64,000 nt of DNA from Nocardia araoensis NBRC 100135 (GCF_000308435.1 NZ_BAFR01000352.1:62001-126000), one strand, 5' to 3'; shown: positions 7,121-16,566, numbered from the stretch's first letter. The notes: generated from the letters alone by a model not told the origin. Program-made: numbers and translations.

Positions 7121-7924
7121 TCAGCGGTAGTCGTCCACGTGGTCTACGGCCCATTGGGCGAAGGTGCGGGCGGGTATGCCGGTGACCGACTCGGAAGTGG
7201 GGCCGACCGGGCTCGGTTCCGAGCCGGCCTTCGCCCACATGTCGAGGACGGGGCGGTAGTAGACGTCGGCTGCTTCCTCATAGGTCAGTTCGATCAGTTG
7301 GACCGGCTCGCCCAGGGCGGCGGCGATGGCGGCGACCTGCTGGTGGTGCGACAGGGATTCAGGGCCGGTGAGCGGGTAGGTCTTGCCCGCGTGGGAGGAG
7401 TCGTCGAGCGCCGCGATGGCCGCGTCGGCGATATCGGCTTCGTGGATGGGGGTCAGGTGCAGGTCGGGGAAGGGGACGCGGACGACGCGCTCGGCCTTGA
7501 TGGTGGGAAACCAGGTGCGGGCGTTGGCGGCGAAGGCTCCCGGCCGCAGGACGGTCAGCGGCAGGCCGGATGCTCGCAGCGGGTTCTCGACCGCGAGATG
7601 CCTTGCGCCGATGGGGTTCTGGTCGTTGTCCGCCGCGATGGACGACAGCAGCACGACGTGAGCGACACCAGCGGCCTCGGCGGCGTCGATGAAGTTGCCG
7701 ATGCCTTCCTCGGCGGCGTAGCAGAAGACCTTGTCCACACCCGCGAGCGCGGCGGTGACCGATTCCGGGTCGGTCAGGTCGAGTCCGACGAGTTCGACAT
7801 CGTCCGGCACGGTGGTCTCGGCGGGGCGAGAGCTGGCCGCGCGCACCGGTTTTCCGGCCGCGCGCAGCTGGTCGACGACAGTCCGGCCGACGATGCCGCG
7901 AACGCCGGTGACGAGGTAGGTCAT
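7121..7924 (-). CDS. NmrA-like NAD(P)-binding atypical SDR
   Basis: A 267-residue Rossmann protein. The dinucleotide-binding glycine motif VTGVRGIVG is at residues 4-12, with no downstream YxxxK pair, as in the NmrA/HSCARG group of atypical short-chain dehydrogenases. Close relatives act as NAD(P)H:quinone reductases or redox sensors. The ATG at 7924 overlaps the stop of the upstream TetR gene by 4 nt (7921-7924), so the regulator and the redox protein are one translationally coupled unit, probably self-repressed. Confidence 0.8.
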   Translation of the reverse strand: MTYLVTGVRGIVGRTVVDQLRAAGKPVRAASSRPAETTVPDDVELVGLDLTDPESVTAALAGVDKVFCYAAEEGIGNFIDAAEAAGVAHVVLLSSIAADNDQNPIGARHLAVENPLRASGLPLTVLRPGAFAANARTWFPTIKAERVVRVPFPDLHLTPIHEADIADAAIAALDDSSHAGKTYPLTGPESLSHHQQVAAIAAALGEPVQLIELTYEEAADVYYRPVLDMWAKAGSEPSPVGPTSESVTGIPARTFAQWAVDHVDDYR

Positions 7925-8541
7925 GAAATATCTCCTTCGGAAAGGGAATCGGTGAGATGGGCGAGAATGCGGCGCAACTGTTCGCCGTAGCGCTGCTCGA
8001 ATTCGGCGGTCTGGGCCTCCACGCCGAACAGTTCGCGAACCTGGACCGGCAGCAGCAGTGGGGCGATGACCATCCCCATCACCGCGAGCTGAAACGCGGC
8101 CGGGTCGAGGTCGGCGGCGACCTCGCCGCGCTCTTGACGGCGCCTGGTCTCGGCGATGTCGGTCTCGGAGATCGGGTGCGTACCGGTCGGCGCGGCATCG
8201 GACAATCCCCGCCACATGAGCAAGCGGATGCCGCGGGGGTCGCGCAGACCGTCGCGGAGATAGTTCGTGACCACCTCCGCCAACGGCAGCGCCGGATCGC
8301 TGAAGGCGGCCTCACGCTCCAGCCAGTTCTGCTGGAGCGCCTGGTAGAGACCTTCCTTGCCGCCGAAGTAGTAGGTGATCAACTGCTTGTTGACACCGGC
8401 CCGCTCGGCGATGTCACCCACCCGGGCACCGGCGTAGCCCTTGGCGGCGAACTCCTCCAAAGCGGCCTCGAGCAGGCAGCGTCTGGTGCGTTCGGCGTCG
8501 CGGACGCGGTGAGCGGGATCAGGTGTGCGGTGTGGCGCCAC
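7921..8541 (-). CDS. TetR/AcrR-family transcriptional regulator
   Basis: A 206-residue protein with a helix-turn-helix at about residues 15-62 (DIAERAGVNKQLITYYFGGKEGLY, shown as a landmark at 40-63) and a TetR_C_33-like helical C-terminal domain. It starts at GTG 8541. The 50 nt upstream are strikingly AT-rich for this window (around 8551-8585) and contain an imperfect dyad, TTAG...CTAA, over about 29 bp. This is probably the promoter and self-operator. It is coupled to the NmrA-like gene by a 4-nt overlap. Confidence 0.8.
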   Translation of the reverse strand: MAPHRTPDPAHRVRDAERTRRCLLEAALEEFAAKGYAGARVGDIAERAGVNKQLITYYFGGKEGLYQALQQNWLEREAAFSDPALPLAEVVTNYLRDGLRDPRGIRLLMWRGLSDAAPTGTHPISETDIAETRRRQERGEVAADLDPAAFQLAVMGMVIAPLLLPVQVRELFGVEAQTAEFEQRYGEQLRRILAHLTDSLSEGDIS

Positions 8542-8641
8542 AGACCCAGATTAGGTCATTATTTTACAAATGGCTAATTGTTTTAGACGCTCGGTGGATA
8601 GTCGAGGTGTGTTGCCTCGCACCGCAACCGCCCCATCGCTG

Positions 8642-9826
8642 TCAGACGAACGTCAGGGGCGGAGACGCCGGAAAGGTCACCGGAACGGCCGCCGGTGCGC
8701 GGTGGAAGGAGCTCGGCAGCCACTCCAGTTCGTCGGCGGGCACCGACAGCCGGATCTCTGGAAGGGCGTCCAGCAGTTGGTCGAGCGCTTCCTGGACGAT
8801 GACCATGGCGACCGACTGGGCAGGACAGGTGTGTGGCCCGGCGCCCCAGGCCAGGTGCGAACGGTTGCCCTGGCGTTCGCCTGCCACCGCCGCGGGATCG
8901 TTGTTGCACGCCGCCAGACCGATCAACACCGGTTGGTGCTGGGGCAGCCACACATTCCCGACGATCTGCGGCTGGTTCGGGTATCGCACGCAGGAAATCG
9001 CAGTGGGAGGATCGGTGAACAGCACCTCGTCGATGGCGTCCCGGGTGGACAGCGCTCCGCCGAGCAGTTCGCCGCCGAATCGTTCATCGGTCAGCAGCAA
9101 CAGCACGGTGACCGCGATGAGGTTCCACGTCGGTTCGGCGCCCGTGGTGTACAACGAGGCCATCTGCTGCACGAGTTCGGTTTCGCTCAACCGAGCCGGA
9201 TGCTGTACCAGCCAGGACGCCACATCCGCCGCGGGCGCCGCGCGTTTGGCCGAGATCACCTCGAGCATCGCCGCGGCGAGCGTTCGATGGCCCGCCTCCG
9301 CCGAGGCCGCGTCGGCGGCGTCGCGCAGGCTCATCATCGCCGTGTAGGCGTTCTGCCGGACCTCCGGCGGGAATCCCAATACCTCTTCCAGCACCCTGAC
9401 GGTGAGCGGGATCGCATACTGGCTGAGCAGATCCGCCGAACCGGCCGCGCAGAAACCGTTGATCAGGGACAGCGCGGTGTGTTCCACGGTGTCGCGCAGC
9501 GCGTGCAGGTCGATGCGATCGAGGCTGCCGGTGACGGCGTTCCGGTAGCGAGCATGCTCCTCTCCCGCCGTCCGCGACGCGTCCGGCCGCCAGCGCATCG
9601 CCCACGGCACCGGACATCCTTCCGGCACGTTCTGTTCCCATTCGCTGGGATCGGCCGAGAAATGCACGGCGTCGGTGAGCACGTCCAATGCCGTGCGGTA
9701 ATCGATGATCAACGTCGCGGGCACCTCCGGCGCTACTTCGACCGGGACGAGCGGACCGTGATCGCCGCGCATCCGCCGGTATGCGGCGTGCGGGTCGGCC
9801 GCGAACTCGTTCGAATACAGCTTCAC
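8642..9826 (-). CDS. Cytochrome P450, CYP157-like, lacking ExxR (orphan copy)
   Basis: A 394-residue P450 closely resembling the CYP157-like proteins at 57411, 60223 and 61722. The heme-thiolate loop is WGAGPHTCPAQ, keeping the cysteine ligand. The K-helix reads DEVLF, so the arginine of the otherwise near-universal ExxR is phenylalanine. The I-helix reads TTGAEPTW rather than (A/G)GxxT(T/S). CYP157 proteins of Streptomyces conservons are known to lack ExxR (established). Unlike the conservon copies, it lacks the roughly 27-residue Cys-Pro-containing N-terminal leader, starts at GTG 9826, and has no cvn genes beside it. It may be a relic or a transposed copy. Confidence 0.8.
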   Translation of the reverse strand: MKLYSNEFAADPHAAYRRMRGDHGPLVPVEVAPEVPATLIIDYRTALDVLTDAVHFSADPSEWEQNVPEGCPVPWAMRWRPDASRTAGEEHARYRNAVTGSLDRIDLHALRDTVEHTALSLINGFCAAGSADLLSQYAIPLTVRVLEEVLGFPPEVRQNAYTAMMSLRDAADAASAEAGHRTLAAAMLEVISAKRAAPAADVASWLVQHPARLSETELVQQMASLYTTGAEPTWNLIAVTVLLLLTDERFGGELLGGALSTRDAIDEVLFTDPPTAISCVRYPNQPQIVGNVWLPQHQPVLIGLAACNNDPAAVAGERQGNRSHLAWGAGPHTCPAQSVAMVIVQEALDQLLDALPEIRLSVPADELEWLPSSFHRAPAAVPVTFPASPPLTFV

Positions 9827-10360
9827 CCGCGTGCACCGTGGCGATCGAATGGCAGCGCAAGAGACGAGGGATCAGTCAAGACAGGCTCCTGGAAAGGAAA
9901 TGCACGATCGAGAGCGGAATCCGCACGACTTCTCTGGCGTACGCGAATCCGGCCCTGCGCGGAATAGCCGGGTCGGCTACCGAGGGAAAGCGTGTGTGAG
10001 AGACCGACGACACGCAGCGGGTGAAAATAGTCGCAGGCCTGCCGATCGGATCGTGAATCCTGGCGATCCGTGTACCCGGTGCCACCTCGACACTTCTGAA
10101 CTCCCCTGCTTACGCCGCCGGCATTCGGCGCCACGGCCGAACCCGGCAGTTATACCGACCGGTCTGCCAAAAGTGTTCGACCACAGCGTAATTCGACCAA
10201 CGAGGGGAGCATACCCAGGTCTGTCGTCCTTCGCAGCGCGAGCAATTCGAGACAGCCATGCCCCGGCGAGCCATTCGCATCCGCGACGTTCTGCCCGGGC
10301 ATGAATATCTGTGAACGCATCTCTGACAACGCGTGAACTGATCACCTCCGACGTGGTGCG
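9827..10360. other. Intergenic, 534 bp
   Basis: No open frame here shows convincing codon bias or a recognisable domain, and I see no strong dyad or terminator. It separates the orphan P450 from the GNAT gene, both on the minus strand, and may hold the P450 promoter. Confidence 0.5.
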
Positions 10361-11098
10361 TCAAACCATGACACTCGTGGGCGACGACTGCGCAGGGGCC
10401 TGCACGACAGTCAATTTCGAACGTTTGCGCAGCGTGAATCCCAGCGTCTCGTACAAATGGATCGCCGACGTATTGCCGGCGGAAGCGTGCAGAAACGGTG
10501 TCTCACCCCGCGCGCGGATGCCCGCGCCGACCGCGCGGACCAGGCGCGTGGCGAAGCCGCGGCCACGGAATCCGCCGTCGGTGCACACGGCGCTGATCTC
10601 GGTCCAGCCCGGCGGGTGCATGCGCTCTCCGGCCATCGCCACCAGTCTGCCGTCGACCCGCAGACCCAGATAGGTGCCCATCTCGATGGTCCGCGGAGCG
10701 AATGGGCCGGGTTGGGTGCGAGCGATCAGCTCGAGGATCTCGGGCACGTCCGCCGCGGTCAGCAGTTCCAGTTCCGGGTCGTGGGCGACGCGCAGGGCGG
10801 TGCCGTCCATCTGCACCGAGTCCATTTGGTTCAGGACCGTCCAGCCGTCGGGCGGCACGTGGCCGTAGCCGCGCAACGCGGTGCTGCCGCCCGGTCCGAG
10901 AAGTGTGGCCAGGTCGGCCCAGTCTCGTTCGTCCAGCACCGGCGGGTGGCCGACGAACCTGGCGACCTCCGGGTCGTAGCGGCCGATCCGGCCCACCCAG
11001 CCGGCGAACCGGCGGTGTTCGCCACGCAGCGACGCCCGCACCGGGTCGTCGAGCGGGTGTAGCGAGGTATCGACGTCGACAATCGAATCAGTGGTCAC
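10361..11098 (-). CDS. GNAT-family N-acetyltransferase
   Basis: A 245-residue protein whose C-terminal half (about residues 115-235) is a GNAT fold of the FR47-like group. EISAVCTDGGFRGRGFATRLV contains the acetyl-CoA pyrophosphate-binding (R/Q)xxGxG/A turn, and ASAGNTSAIHLYETLGF is the usual last strand. The N-terminal 110 residues are a poorly conserved extension. The GTG at 11098 is preceded by GGAGGA, which decides the start over longer in-frame options. The substrate is unknown. The gene lies 118 nt from an MFS exporter on the same strand and could be co-transcribed with it. Confidence 0.8.
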   Translation of the reverse strand: MTTDSIVDVDTSLHPLDDPVRASLRGEHRRFAGWVGRIGRYDPEVARFVGHPPVLDERDWADLATLLGPGGSTALRGYGHVPPDGWTVLNQMDSVQMDGTALRVAHDPELELLTAADVPEILELIARTQPGPFAPRTIEMGTYLGLRVDGRLVAMAGERMHPPGWTEISAVCTDGGFRGRGFATRLVRAVGAGIRARGETPFLHASAGNTSAIHLYETLGFTLRKRSKLTVVQAPAQSSPTSVMV

Positions 11099-11216
11099 CG
11101 CGCACTCCTCCACAACAGCGTCCGACGAGAGAACGTTAGCGAGGCGCACGATCACCCGACACGGGTTGCGCTCACCGCGATTCCGATGCGTCGACCCGCG
11201 TGGAGGAACGGGCGGG

Positions 11217-12674
11217 TCATCGCGCGTGTGTCGAAACCATCGGTGTCTGCGGCGTATTCGCGCCGGTGCGGAAGTCGGGCGCGAACGCCGCCGCCGTCGC
11301 CAGGGCCGAGGCCGCGAAGCACAGCAGCACCGCCCAGCCCAGTGACGCCGCCGACGCGGTTCCACCGAACGCCAGTAGTACGCCGGTGGTGAGGGCGATG
11401 CAGAACGTGGCCGACAGCCGCTGCGTCAACTGTAGGAAGGACGCGGCCACCCCGTGCAACGACGAGGGCGAGAACGCCAGCGTCACCGCCCGCAGCGGCG
11501 GCTCCACCACACCGCTGGTGAGACCGCAGGCGACTTGGATCGCGGCCAGCACGAGGAACAGAATCCACCCGTCCAGGAACAGTGTCGTGGCGGCGGTCGC
11601 CGCCATGCAGGCGGTTTGGACGACGAGCCCGTAGGCGACGACCACGGACCCGTGCACCGCGAAAAGACGTTGCCCCCAACCCGCCGCGAAGATCCGGGCC
11701 AGCGCGGAGGGAATCAGTGCCAGCGCGACCACCAGCGCGGGGATCTTGTGGACCTGGAGGAAGTACACCGTCTTCACCGTGGTGAACGCGAGCATCGATC
11801 CGAACCACAGCAGCGCCACCACATTTCCCGCGACATAGCCCCGGGAACGCATCAAGGGCGGCGCGAACAGCGGCAGACGGCCGCGGCGGGCGTATGCGCG
11901 CTCCCAGATGGCCAGTCCGGTGACGAGAAGCCCGCTCGCGCCGACGATGGCGGCGACCGCTGGGGCGGGGAGACCTGGATCGATGACGGGGACCGTCACG
12001 ATGACGACGAGCAGCCCGAGCGCCGCGATCCCTGGGAGGTCCAGATCGGTCGAGCGGCGCCCACGGACGTCCCGAGGGAGCCCGCGGAGGCCCAGCGCGA
12101 CCGTGGCGAGCGTGAACGGCACGGGTAGCACCAGCACGGCGCGCCAGCCCAGATCCGGCGGCAGCACCCAGAGTGCCGTCCCGGCGAGGACCGGCCCGGC
12201 GATCGCGGCCAGCGCGCCCGCGGTGGTGTATGCCGCGAGAGCGCGCAGGCGGGCGGCTCCGGTGAAGACGTCCTGGATGACGCCGAGCACCTGCGCGCTG
12301 ATCACCCCCGCGCCGAAGCCCTGCACCAACCGGCCCGCGATCAGCGGCCACGCGCCGGGGGCGAACGCGGAGACGACGGCGCCCACGAGGAACAGCCCGA
12401 GTCCGGCGACGAACAGGTTGCGGCGGCCGTACGCGTCGCCGAGCCGCCCGGCGGGGGCGAGCCCGAGGCCGAAGGTCAGCGAGTACGACGCCAGGTACCA
12501 CTGCACGTCCGAGTTCGCCAGACCGAGCGTCGACCGCACGTCCGGCGCCGTGAAAGCGACCGCCGCGGAGTCGAGCAGCGTCGCGAAGCCCGCCCCCAGG
12601 CAGCACCAGAGAGCGGCAGCCCGATCACGGATGACCGGTGGGCGGGTGACCGAGGATTGCGGTGAGTGCCTCAA
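11217..12674 (-). CDS. MFS transporter, DHA2 (EmrB/QacA-like) family
   Basis: A 485-residue integral membrane protein with about 14 hydrophobic segments. The motif-A loop GRLGDAYGRRN follows the second segment, and the motif-C-type stretch GPVLAGTALWVLP lies near the fifth. Such proteins export hydrophobic drugs or cations with proton antiport. The start is the TTG at 12674, with AGGTG 5 nt before it, since no in-frame ATG or GTG occurs before the first membrane segment. It is divergent from the TetR gene at 12882 (207-bp gap), a standard arrangement for a repressor-controlled efflux pump (inference). Confidence 0.85.
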   Translation of the reverse strand: MRHSPQSSVTRPPVIRDRAAALWCCLGAGFATLLDSAAVAFTAPDVRSTLGLANSDVQWYLASYSLTFGLGLAPAGRLGDAYGRRNLFVAGLGLFLVGAVVSAFAPGAWPLIAGRLVQGFGAGVISAQVLGVIQDVFTGAARLRALAAYTTAGALAAIAGPVLAGTALWVLPPDLGWRAVLVLPVPFTLATVALGLRGLPRDVRGRRSTDLDLPGIAALGLLVVIVTVPVIDPGLPAPAVAAIVGASGLLVTGLAIWERAYARRGRLPLFAPPLMRSRGYVAGNVVALLWFGSMLAFTTVKTVYFLQVHKIPALVVALALIPSALARIFAAGWGQRLFAVHGSVVVAYGLVVQTACMAATAATTLFLDGWILFLVLAAIQVACGLTSGVVEPPLRAVTLAFSPSSLHGVAASFLQLTQRLSATFCIALTTGVLLAFGGTASAASLGWAVLLCFAASALATAAAFAPDFRTGANTPQTPMVSTHAR

Positions 12675-12881
12675 TTCGGCACCTGTCCCGCACCGCCGTG
12701 CGGCCTGATCCGGCCGCCGGTGGTCGTCGCATGCATGCCGGAAGTATCGAGCCGCGACGAATCGATCGGAAGCTTTAGGATCGCCCCGATCTCATGGCCG
12801 ATCGCGCGGCAGGCGGGCCGGAGAGGCGCCGAATCCCACGCTTTCTTGACCTGCCGGTCGAAAACTATTACGGTTCGGATC

Positions 12882-13457
12882 ATGGGCAGACCGCGCAACT
12901 TCGACCCGGACACGGTGGTGGAACGGGCCATGGAGGCGTTCTGGACCCATGGGTACGCCAACACCTCGCCCGCGCAGCTGGCCGAGGCCACCGGGGTCGG
13001 CAAGGGGAGTCTCTACCACGCTTTCGGTAGCAAACGCGCGTTGTTCGACCAGGCTTTGGATCGCTACGACCGGCTCGGTGCCGAGCTGGCCGCCGAGATT
13101 CTGTCCCGCCCGGGTTCCACTCGCGACTGTCTGGCCACGTTCCTGTGCGGTCTGGTGGATTCCGACCTGGCCCAGCCGGTTCGGCGCGGCTGCTTGGCGG
13201 TGAACACCGCCATGGAACTGGGTGGACGCGACCCGGAGATCACCCGGGCGGTCCGCGCCATGCAGGACCGTGTGATCGGAGCGTTGGAGACTCGCATCGA
13301 TCAGGGGCGGCGCGACGGTGACGTGCGCGCCGAGGCCGACCCTCGGGCGGCGGCCGAATTCTTGATGAACACCATCGTCGGCCTGCGAGTGATGGCCAAG
13401 ACCTACGATGCGCCCACGTTGCATCGCGTCATCGATACCGCTTTGACCAGCCTCTGA
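12882..13457 (+). CDS. TetR/AcrR-family regulator
   Basis: A 191-residue protein beginning MGRPRNFD, a common opening of TetR proteins in actinomycetes. The helix-turn-helix is at about residues 10-57, with GVGKGSLYHAFGSKRALF. The C-terminal domain resembles TetR_C_16/YcdC-like regulators, with a conserved RRGCLAVNTAMELGG strip. A short dyad, GACC-TGCC-GGTC, within 12846-12862 is a candidate self-operator. It is followed after 73 nt by an SDR gene on the same strand and faces an MFS exporter, so it may control both. Confidence 0.85.
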   Translation: MGRPRNFDPDTVVERAMEAFWTHGYANTSPAQLAEATGVGKGSLYHAFGSKRALFDQALDRYDRLGAELAAEILSRPGSTRDCLATFLCGLVDSDLAQPVRRGCLAVNTAMELGGRDPEITRAVRAMQDRVIGALETRIDQGRRDGDVRAEADPRAAAEFLMNTIVGLRVMAKTYDAPTLHRVIDTALTSL

Positions 13458-13530
13458 ATTCCGATGCCCGACCGTCGGCCGCTTGCTGCCCACATTATTG
13501 ACCTGTAGTTCAAGAAAGAAAGGTTCCCTC

Positions 13531-14319
13531 ATGGATCTCGAACTGTCCGGCAAGACCGCCGTCGTCACCGGCGCAAGTCGCGGCATCGGCCTCGCGGTGG
13601 CGGAGGCGTTGACCGCCGAAGGTGTCCGGGTGGTCGGCGCCGCGCGCACCATCACCCCCGAGCTCGAAAAGGCCAGTGTCGCGGCCGTTCCCGTCGACCT
13701 CTCCACTTCCGAGGGGGCAACTCGGTTGATCGATGCCGCCCTCGAAGAACTGGGCGGCGTCGATATCGTGATCAACAACGTCGGCGCGGTGAACGCCGCG
13801 CGCCTGGAGTTGGGCGGATTCCTCGAGGTCGAGGACGCGCAGTGGCGCGAGCTGTTCGACCTGAATCTGTTCAGCGCGATCTGGGTGACCCGTGCGGCCC
13901 TGCCCAGCCTGCTGGAGCGGCGCGGCTCGATCATCACCATCTCGTCGATCAACAAGCACATTCCCGCCGCGGGCCCGGTCGGTTACAGCGAGGCCAAGGC
14001 CGCGTTGACCGCGCTCACCAAGCGGCTCAGCGAGGAATTCGGGCCGCGCGGAGTGCGGGTCAACACCGTCTCTCCCGGCGTGGTCGGCACGCCGCTGTGG
14101 CGTGGACCCGATGGCGTCGGTGCCAAGTTCGCTGCCGCGCAGGGCGTTTCGCAGGAGGAACTGCTCGCGGCCGTGCCCGAGCAGTTCGGCATCGCCTCCG
14201 GCCGGATCAGCGAGCCGGAGGAGGTCGCCGCTCTCGTCGCCTTCCTCGCGTCACCGAAAGCCGCCAATATCGTCGGTGCGGACTACGTCATCGACGGAGG
14301 CACCTTGAAGATCGCCTGA
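13531..14319 (+). CDS. Short-chain dehydrogenase/reductase (classical SDR)
   Basis: A 262-residue oxidoreductase with the full classical signature: TGASRGIG (about 14-21) for NAD(P), NNVG (about 86-89), a serine in TISSINKH, and the catalytic YSEAK (Tyr-x-x-x-Lys). The C-terminal VGADYVIDGG closes the family pattern. The ATG at 13531 has GAAAGG upstream; the longer frame from 13483 lacks one. It follows the TetR gene by 73 nt and is followed by a strong stem-loop, so the two form a short transcription unit. The substrate cannot be read from sequence. Confidence 0.85.
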   Translation: MDLELSGKTAVVTGASRGIGLAVAEALTAEGVRVVGAARTITPELEKASVAAVPVDLSTSEGATRLIDAALEELGGVDIVINNVGAVNAARLELGGFLEVEDAQWRELFDLNLFSAIWVTRAALPSLLERRGSIITISSINKHIPAAGPVGYSEAKAALTALTKRLSEEFGPRGVRVNTVSPGVVGTPLWRGPDGVGAKFAAAQGVSQEELLAAVPEQFGIASGRISEPEEVAALVAFLASPKAANIVGADYVIDGGTLKIA

Positions 14320-14327
14320 CCGAGCCC

Positions 14328-14356
14328 GCGGCGGGAGTGCTCACCGCTCCCGCCGC
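14328..14356 (+). terminator. GC-rich stem-loop terminator after the SDR gene
   Basis: A perfect 10-bp stem GCGGCGGGAG (14328-14337) with CTCCCGCCGC (14347-14356) and a 9-nt loop, starting 9 nt after the SDR stop codon. No U-tract follows, which is common for terminators in high-GC actinomycetes. Confidence 0.6.
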
Positions 14357-14476
14357 ATCGGCTTCCGACTTGAATGCGTTCGCGCACTTCATATTCCGGA
14401 TCAGACCGCGACTGTCGCGTCCGGCAGCGTAGGCGTGTAGCGTGGCTGGCCGAGCAGCGCGGATAGGAGCGGACCG

Positions 14477-15301
14477 GTGCGTGTCCATCATCTGGATGCC
14501 GGGGGAACTCGTCCCTTCGGAGGCCGTTTGTTCGACGGCAGGCCGGGGTTTCGGCGTGCGGCCGCCGGGGCGTGTCATTGCCTGGTGATCGAGCACTCCG
14601 CCGGGCTGGCCTTGGTCGACACGGGTTACGGCGAGCAGGCGCTGACCCGGCCGGATGCCTGGGTGGGTCGTCAACTCATCCGGCAATCGAATCCGGTACT
14701 CGATCAGCCGATCGCCCGCCAGATCGAGGCGCTCGGTTTCTCCCGCGACGACGTCCGGGACATCATCGTCACGCATCTCGATCTCGATCACGCCGGTGGC
14801 CTCGCCGATTTCCCGCGGGCCACCGTGCATGTACACCGAGCGGAACTGGACGCCGTCGCGGGGCCGTTCGGCCGGCGCGAGAAGTTGCGGTATCGGCCGG
14901 TGCAATTCGAGCACGGACCCGCGTGGTCGGTGTACGACGAAACCGACAGCGACGCGGAGCGCTGGTTCGGGTTCCGAGCGGTGCGAGAACTGCGGGGACT
15001 GCCCCCGGAAATACTCCTGGTTCCGCTGGCCGGACACACGCTTGGTCACGTCGGTGTCGCGGTCGACACCGGAAACGGCTGGCTGTTGCACGCCGGTGAC
15101 GCATACACCTACCACGGGCAGATGAGTGCGAAGCCGTCGATGCCGTTGGGTGCGCGAATCTTCCAGTGGTACGTGGACACTCGGCGACAGTCCCGCATCG
15201 AGAATCAGCAGCGGCTACGGGAACTCGTCCGCGACAACGGCGACGCGGTGACGGTTTTCTCCGCCCACTGTGCGACGGAGTTCGAACGACTCCGCGGTTG
15301 A
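14477..15301 (+). CDS. Metallo-beta-lactamase-fold hydrolase (lactonase-like)
   Basis: A 274-residue protein. THLDLDHAGG at about residues 98-107 is the HxxxDH dinuclear-metal motif in the form seen in AHL lactonases and related glyoxalase-II-fold enzymes. Further ligands are supplied by LAGHTLGHVG and by the aspartate in HAGDAYTY. VDTGYG is the usual early strand-turn. The family hydrolyses lactones, thioesters and similar bonds. The GTG at 14477 is the start. It stands alone between a terminator and the convergent amidohydrolase gene. Quorum-quenching activity is possible but only inferred from the motif. Confidence 0.8.
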   Translation: MRVHHLDAGGTRPFGGRLFDGRPGFRRAAAGACHCLVIEHSAGLALVDTGYGEQALTRPDAWVGRQLIRQSNPVLDQPIARQIEALGFSRDDVRDIIVTHLDLDHAGGLADFPRATVHVHRAELDAVAGPFGRREKLRYRPVQFEHGPAWSVYDETDSDAERWFGFRAVRELRGLPPEILLVPLAGHTLGHVGVAVDTGNGWLLHAGDAYTYHGQMSAKPSMPLGARIFQWYVDTRRQSRIENQQRLRELVRDNGDAVTVFSAHCATEFERLRG

Positions 15302-15382
15302 CACCCGACGTCCGGAGCGGCACGCGCCTTCCGTGATCCGATGCCGAGGGATCAGTGCGACGGCCGGCGCCGAAGGCCGGGT

Positions 15383-16414
15383 TCAGCGTCGGGTGAGCGC
15401 CCGCGCCACGCCGCGGAAAAGTTTGCGCCGAAGGCTCGCTCGCGCCCTGGCGAGCAGCGGTGGTTCCGGCTTCGGTGCGGTCGCGCCGAAGCGGGGGAAG
15501 AGCGCGAGCGCGTTGTCGCGCTGGATGTTTCGCCGCGTGGTGTCGTCACATCCGGGAAAGGTGTCGAGCCCGGCGTTGAAATAGTGCACGGCGGGTTCGG
15601 GCGCGAAGGGCCAGTCGCTGCCGTAGAGCACGTGCCCGGGTTCGGCGAACGCGAGCAGGGACGGCAGTGCCGCTGCGCTCGCTGACAACGCGGTATCGAA
15701 ATAGAACCCGGCGAAGTCGTCCAGGATGTCCAGCGGGCTGCGCCCGGTGTCGTTGAAGATGGCCAGTGCCATGCGGTGTGCGGCGTAGGGGACGAACCCG
15801 CCGGCGTGGGCGAGGACGAAGCGGATGTTGGGATACCGCCGCCGAATGCCATTGCGTACGAGCAGGTACGCCGCGCGGGTGGTGTCGAGCAGGAAATCCG
15901 CGGCGAATGGCGCGACGCCCGGCACGGCGGGCGCGGGCAGGTCCGCGGGGTGGACGAACGCGACGGCCGATCGCCGGTCCAGCACCCGGAAGAGTTCGTC
16001 CTGCCCGTCCTCGCCCAGATAGGTACCCGCCGCGTTGCCGAGCAGCACGACGCCGTCGGCGTGCAGGTCGTCGAGGGCGCGTCGCGCCTCGGCGGCGGCC
16101 GCGGCGACGTCGGGCATGGCCAGGGTGGCGAAGAACCCGAACCGGCCGGGTTCGGCGTGTACCAGCGCGGCGGTGTAGTCGTTGACCGAGCGGGCGAGTT
16201 GGGCCGCCTCGGCCGGATCGGCCAGGAAGGTGGTGCCCGGCGTCGACACCGACAGCACCGCCGAGGCGATCCCGGCGCGCGTCATCGACGCACCCGCCGC
16301 CTCCGGGCTCCACTCGGGCAATGCGCGCCCGCCCGGGGCGGTGACACCGTGCGCACGCAGCGCTCCGGCGTAGTCCGGCGGGATCAGGTGCTGATGCACG
16401 TCGATGCGATTCAT
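15383..16414 (-). CDS. Amidohydrolase-family (ACMSD-like) metal enzyme
   Basis: A 343-residue TIM-barrel metallohydrolase. The N-terminal DVHQH (about 4-8) gives the first metal ligands. VLAHAGG supplies the mid-barrel histidine, and YGSDWPFAP the conserved aspartate. These mark the amidohydrolase_2 group, which includes decarboxylases of aromatic and 2-oxo acids such as ACMS decarboxylase and gamma-resorcylate decarboxylase. The ATG at 16414 has AGGAG upstream. The gene diverges from the meta-cleavage operon at 16589, and the shared promoter region carries two dyads, so it could be part of the same aromatic pathway (inference). Confidence 0.8.
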   Translation of the reverse strand: MNRIDVHQHLIPPDYAGALRAHGVTAPGGRALPEWSPEAAGASMTRAGIASAVLSVSTPGTTFLADPAEAAQLARSVNDYTAALVHAEPGRFGFFATLAMPDVAAAAAEARRALDDLHADGVVLLGNAAGTYLGEDGQDELFRVLDRRSAVAFVHPADLPAPAVPGVAPFAADFLLDTTRAAYLLVRNGIRRRYPNIRFVLAHAGGFVPYAAHRMALAIFNDTGRSPLDILDDFAGFYFDTALSASAAALPSLLAFAEPGHVLYGSDWPFAPEPAVHYFNAGLDTFPGCDDTTRRNIQRDNALALFPRFGATAPKPEPPLLARARASLRRKLFRGVARALTRR

Positions 16415-16507
16415 GGGTTCGAGCACTCCTTTCTCCGGGCGCGCCGGGGCTCGGAGAGGTCCGACCCCTCACTCTGGCGTACCCCTGGGCCGTCAGGCAA
16501 CCAGTTC

Positions 16508-16566
16508 TGATGATTTCATCATTTTTGCTTGACAGACTATTTCCGCATAACTGATGATTGCATCAG
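16508..16566. promoter_or_regulatory. Paired dyad operators of the aromatic operon
   Basis: TGATGATTTCATCA (16508-16521) and CTGATGATTGCATCAG (16551-16566) are near-identical dyads separated by 29 nt, with a TTGACA -35-like hexamer (16529-16534) between. They resemble the dyad CTGATC-AAAC-GATCAG upstream of the TetR gene at 20847, so that regulator probably binds all three. Confidence 0.6.

Noticed and set aside
9831..10345. Overlapping frames on both strands upstream of the orphan P450
   Set aside because: No codon bias or recognisable domain; regarded as non-coding.
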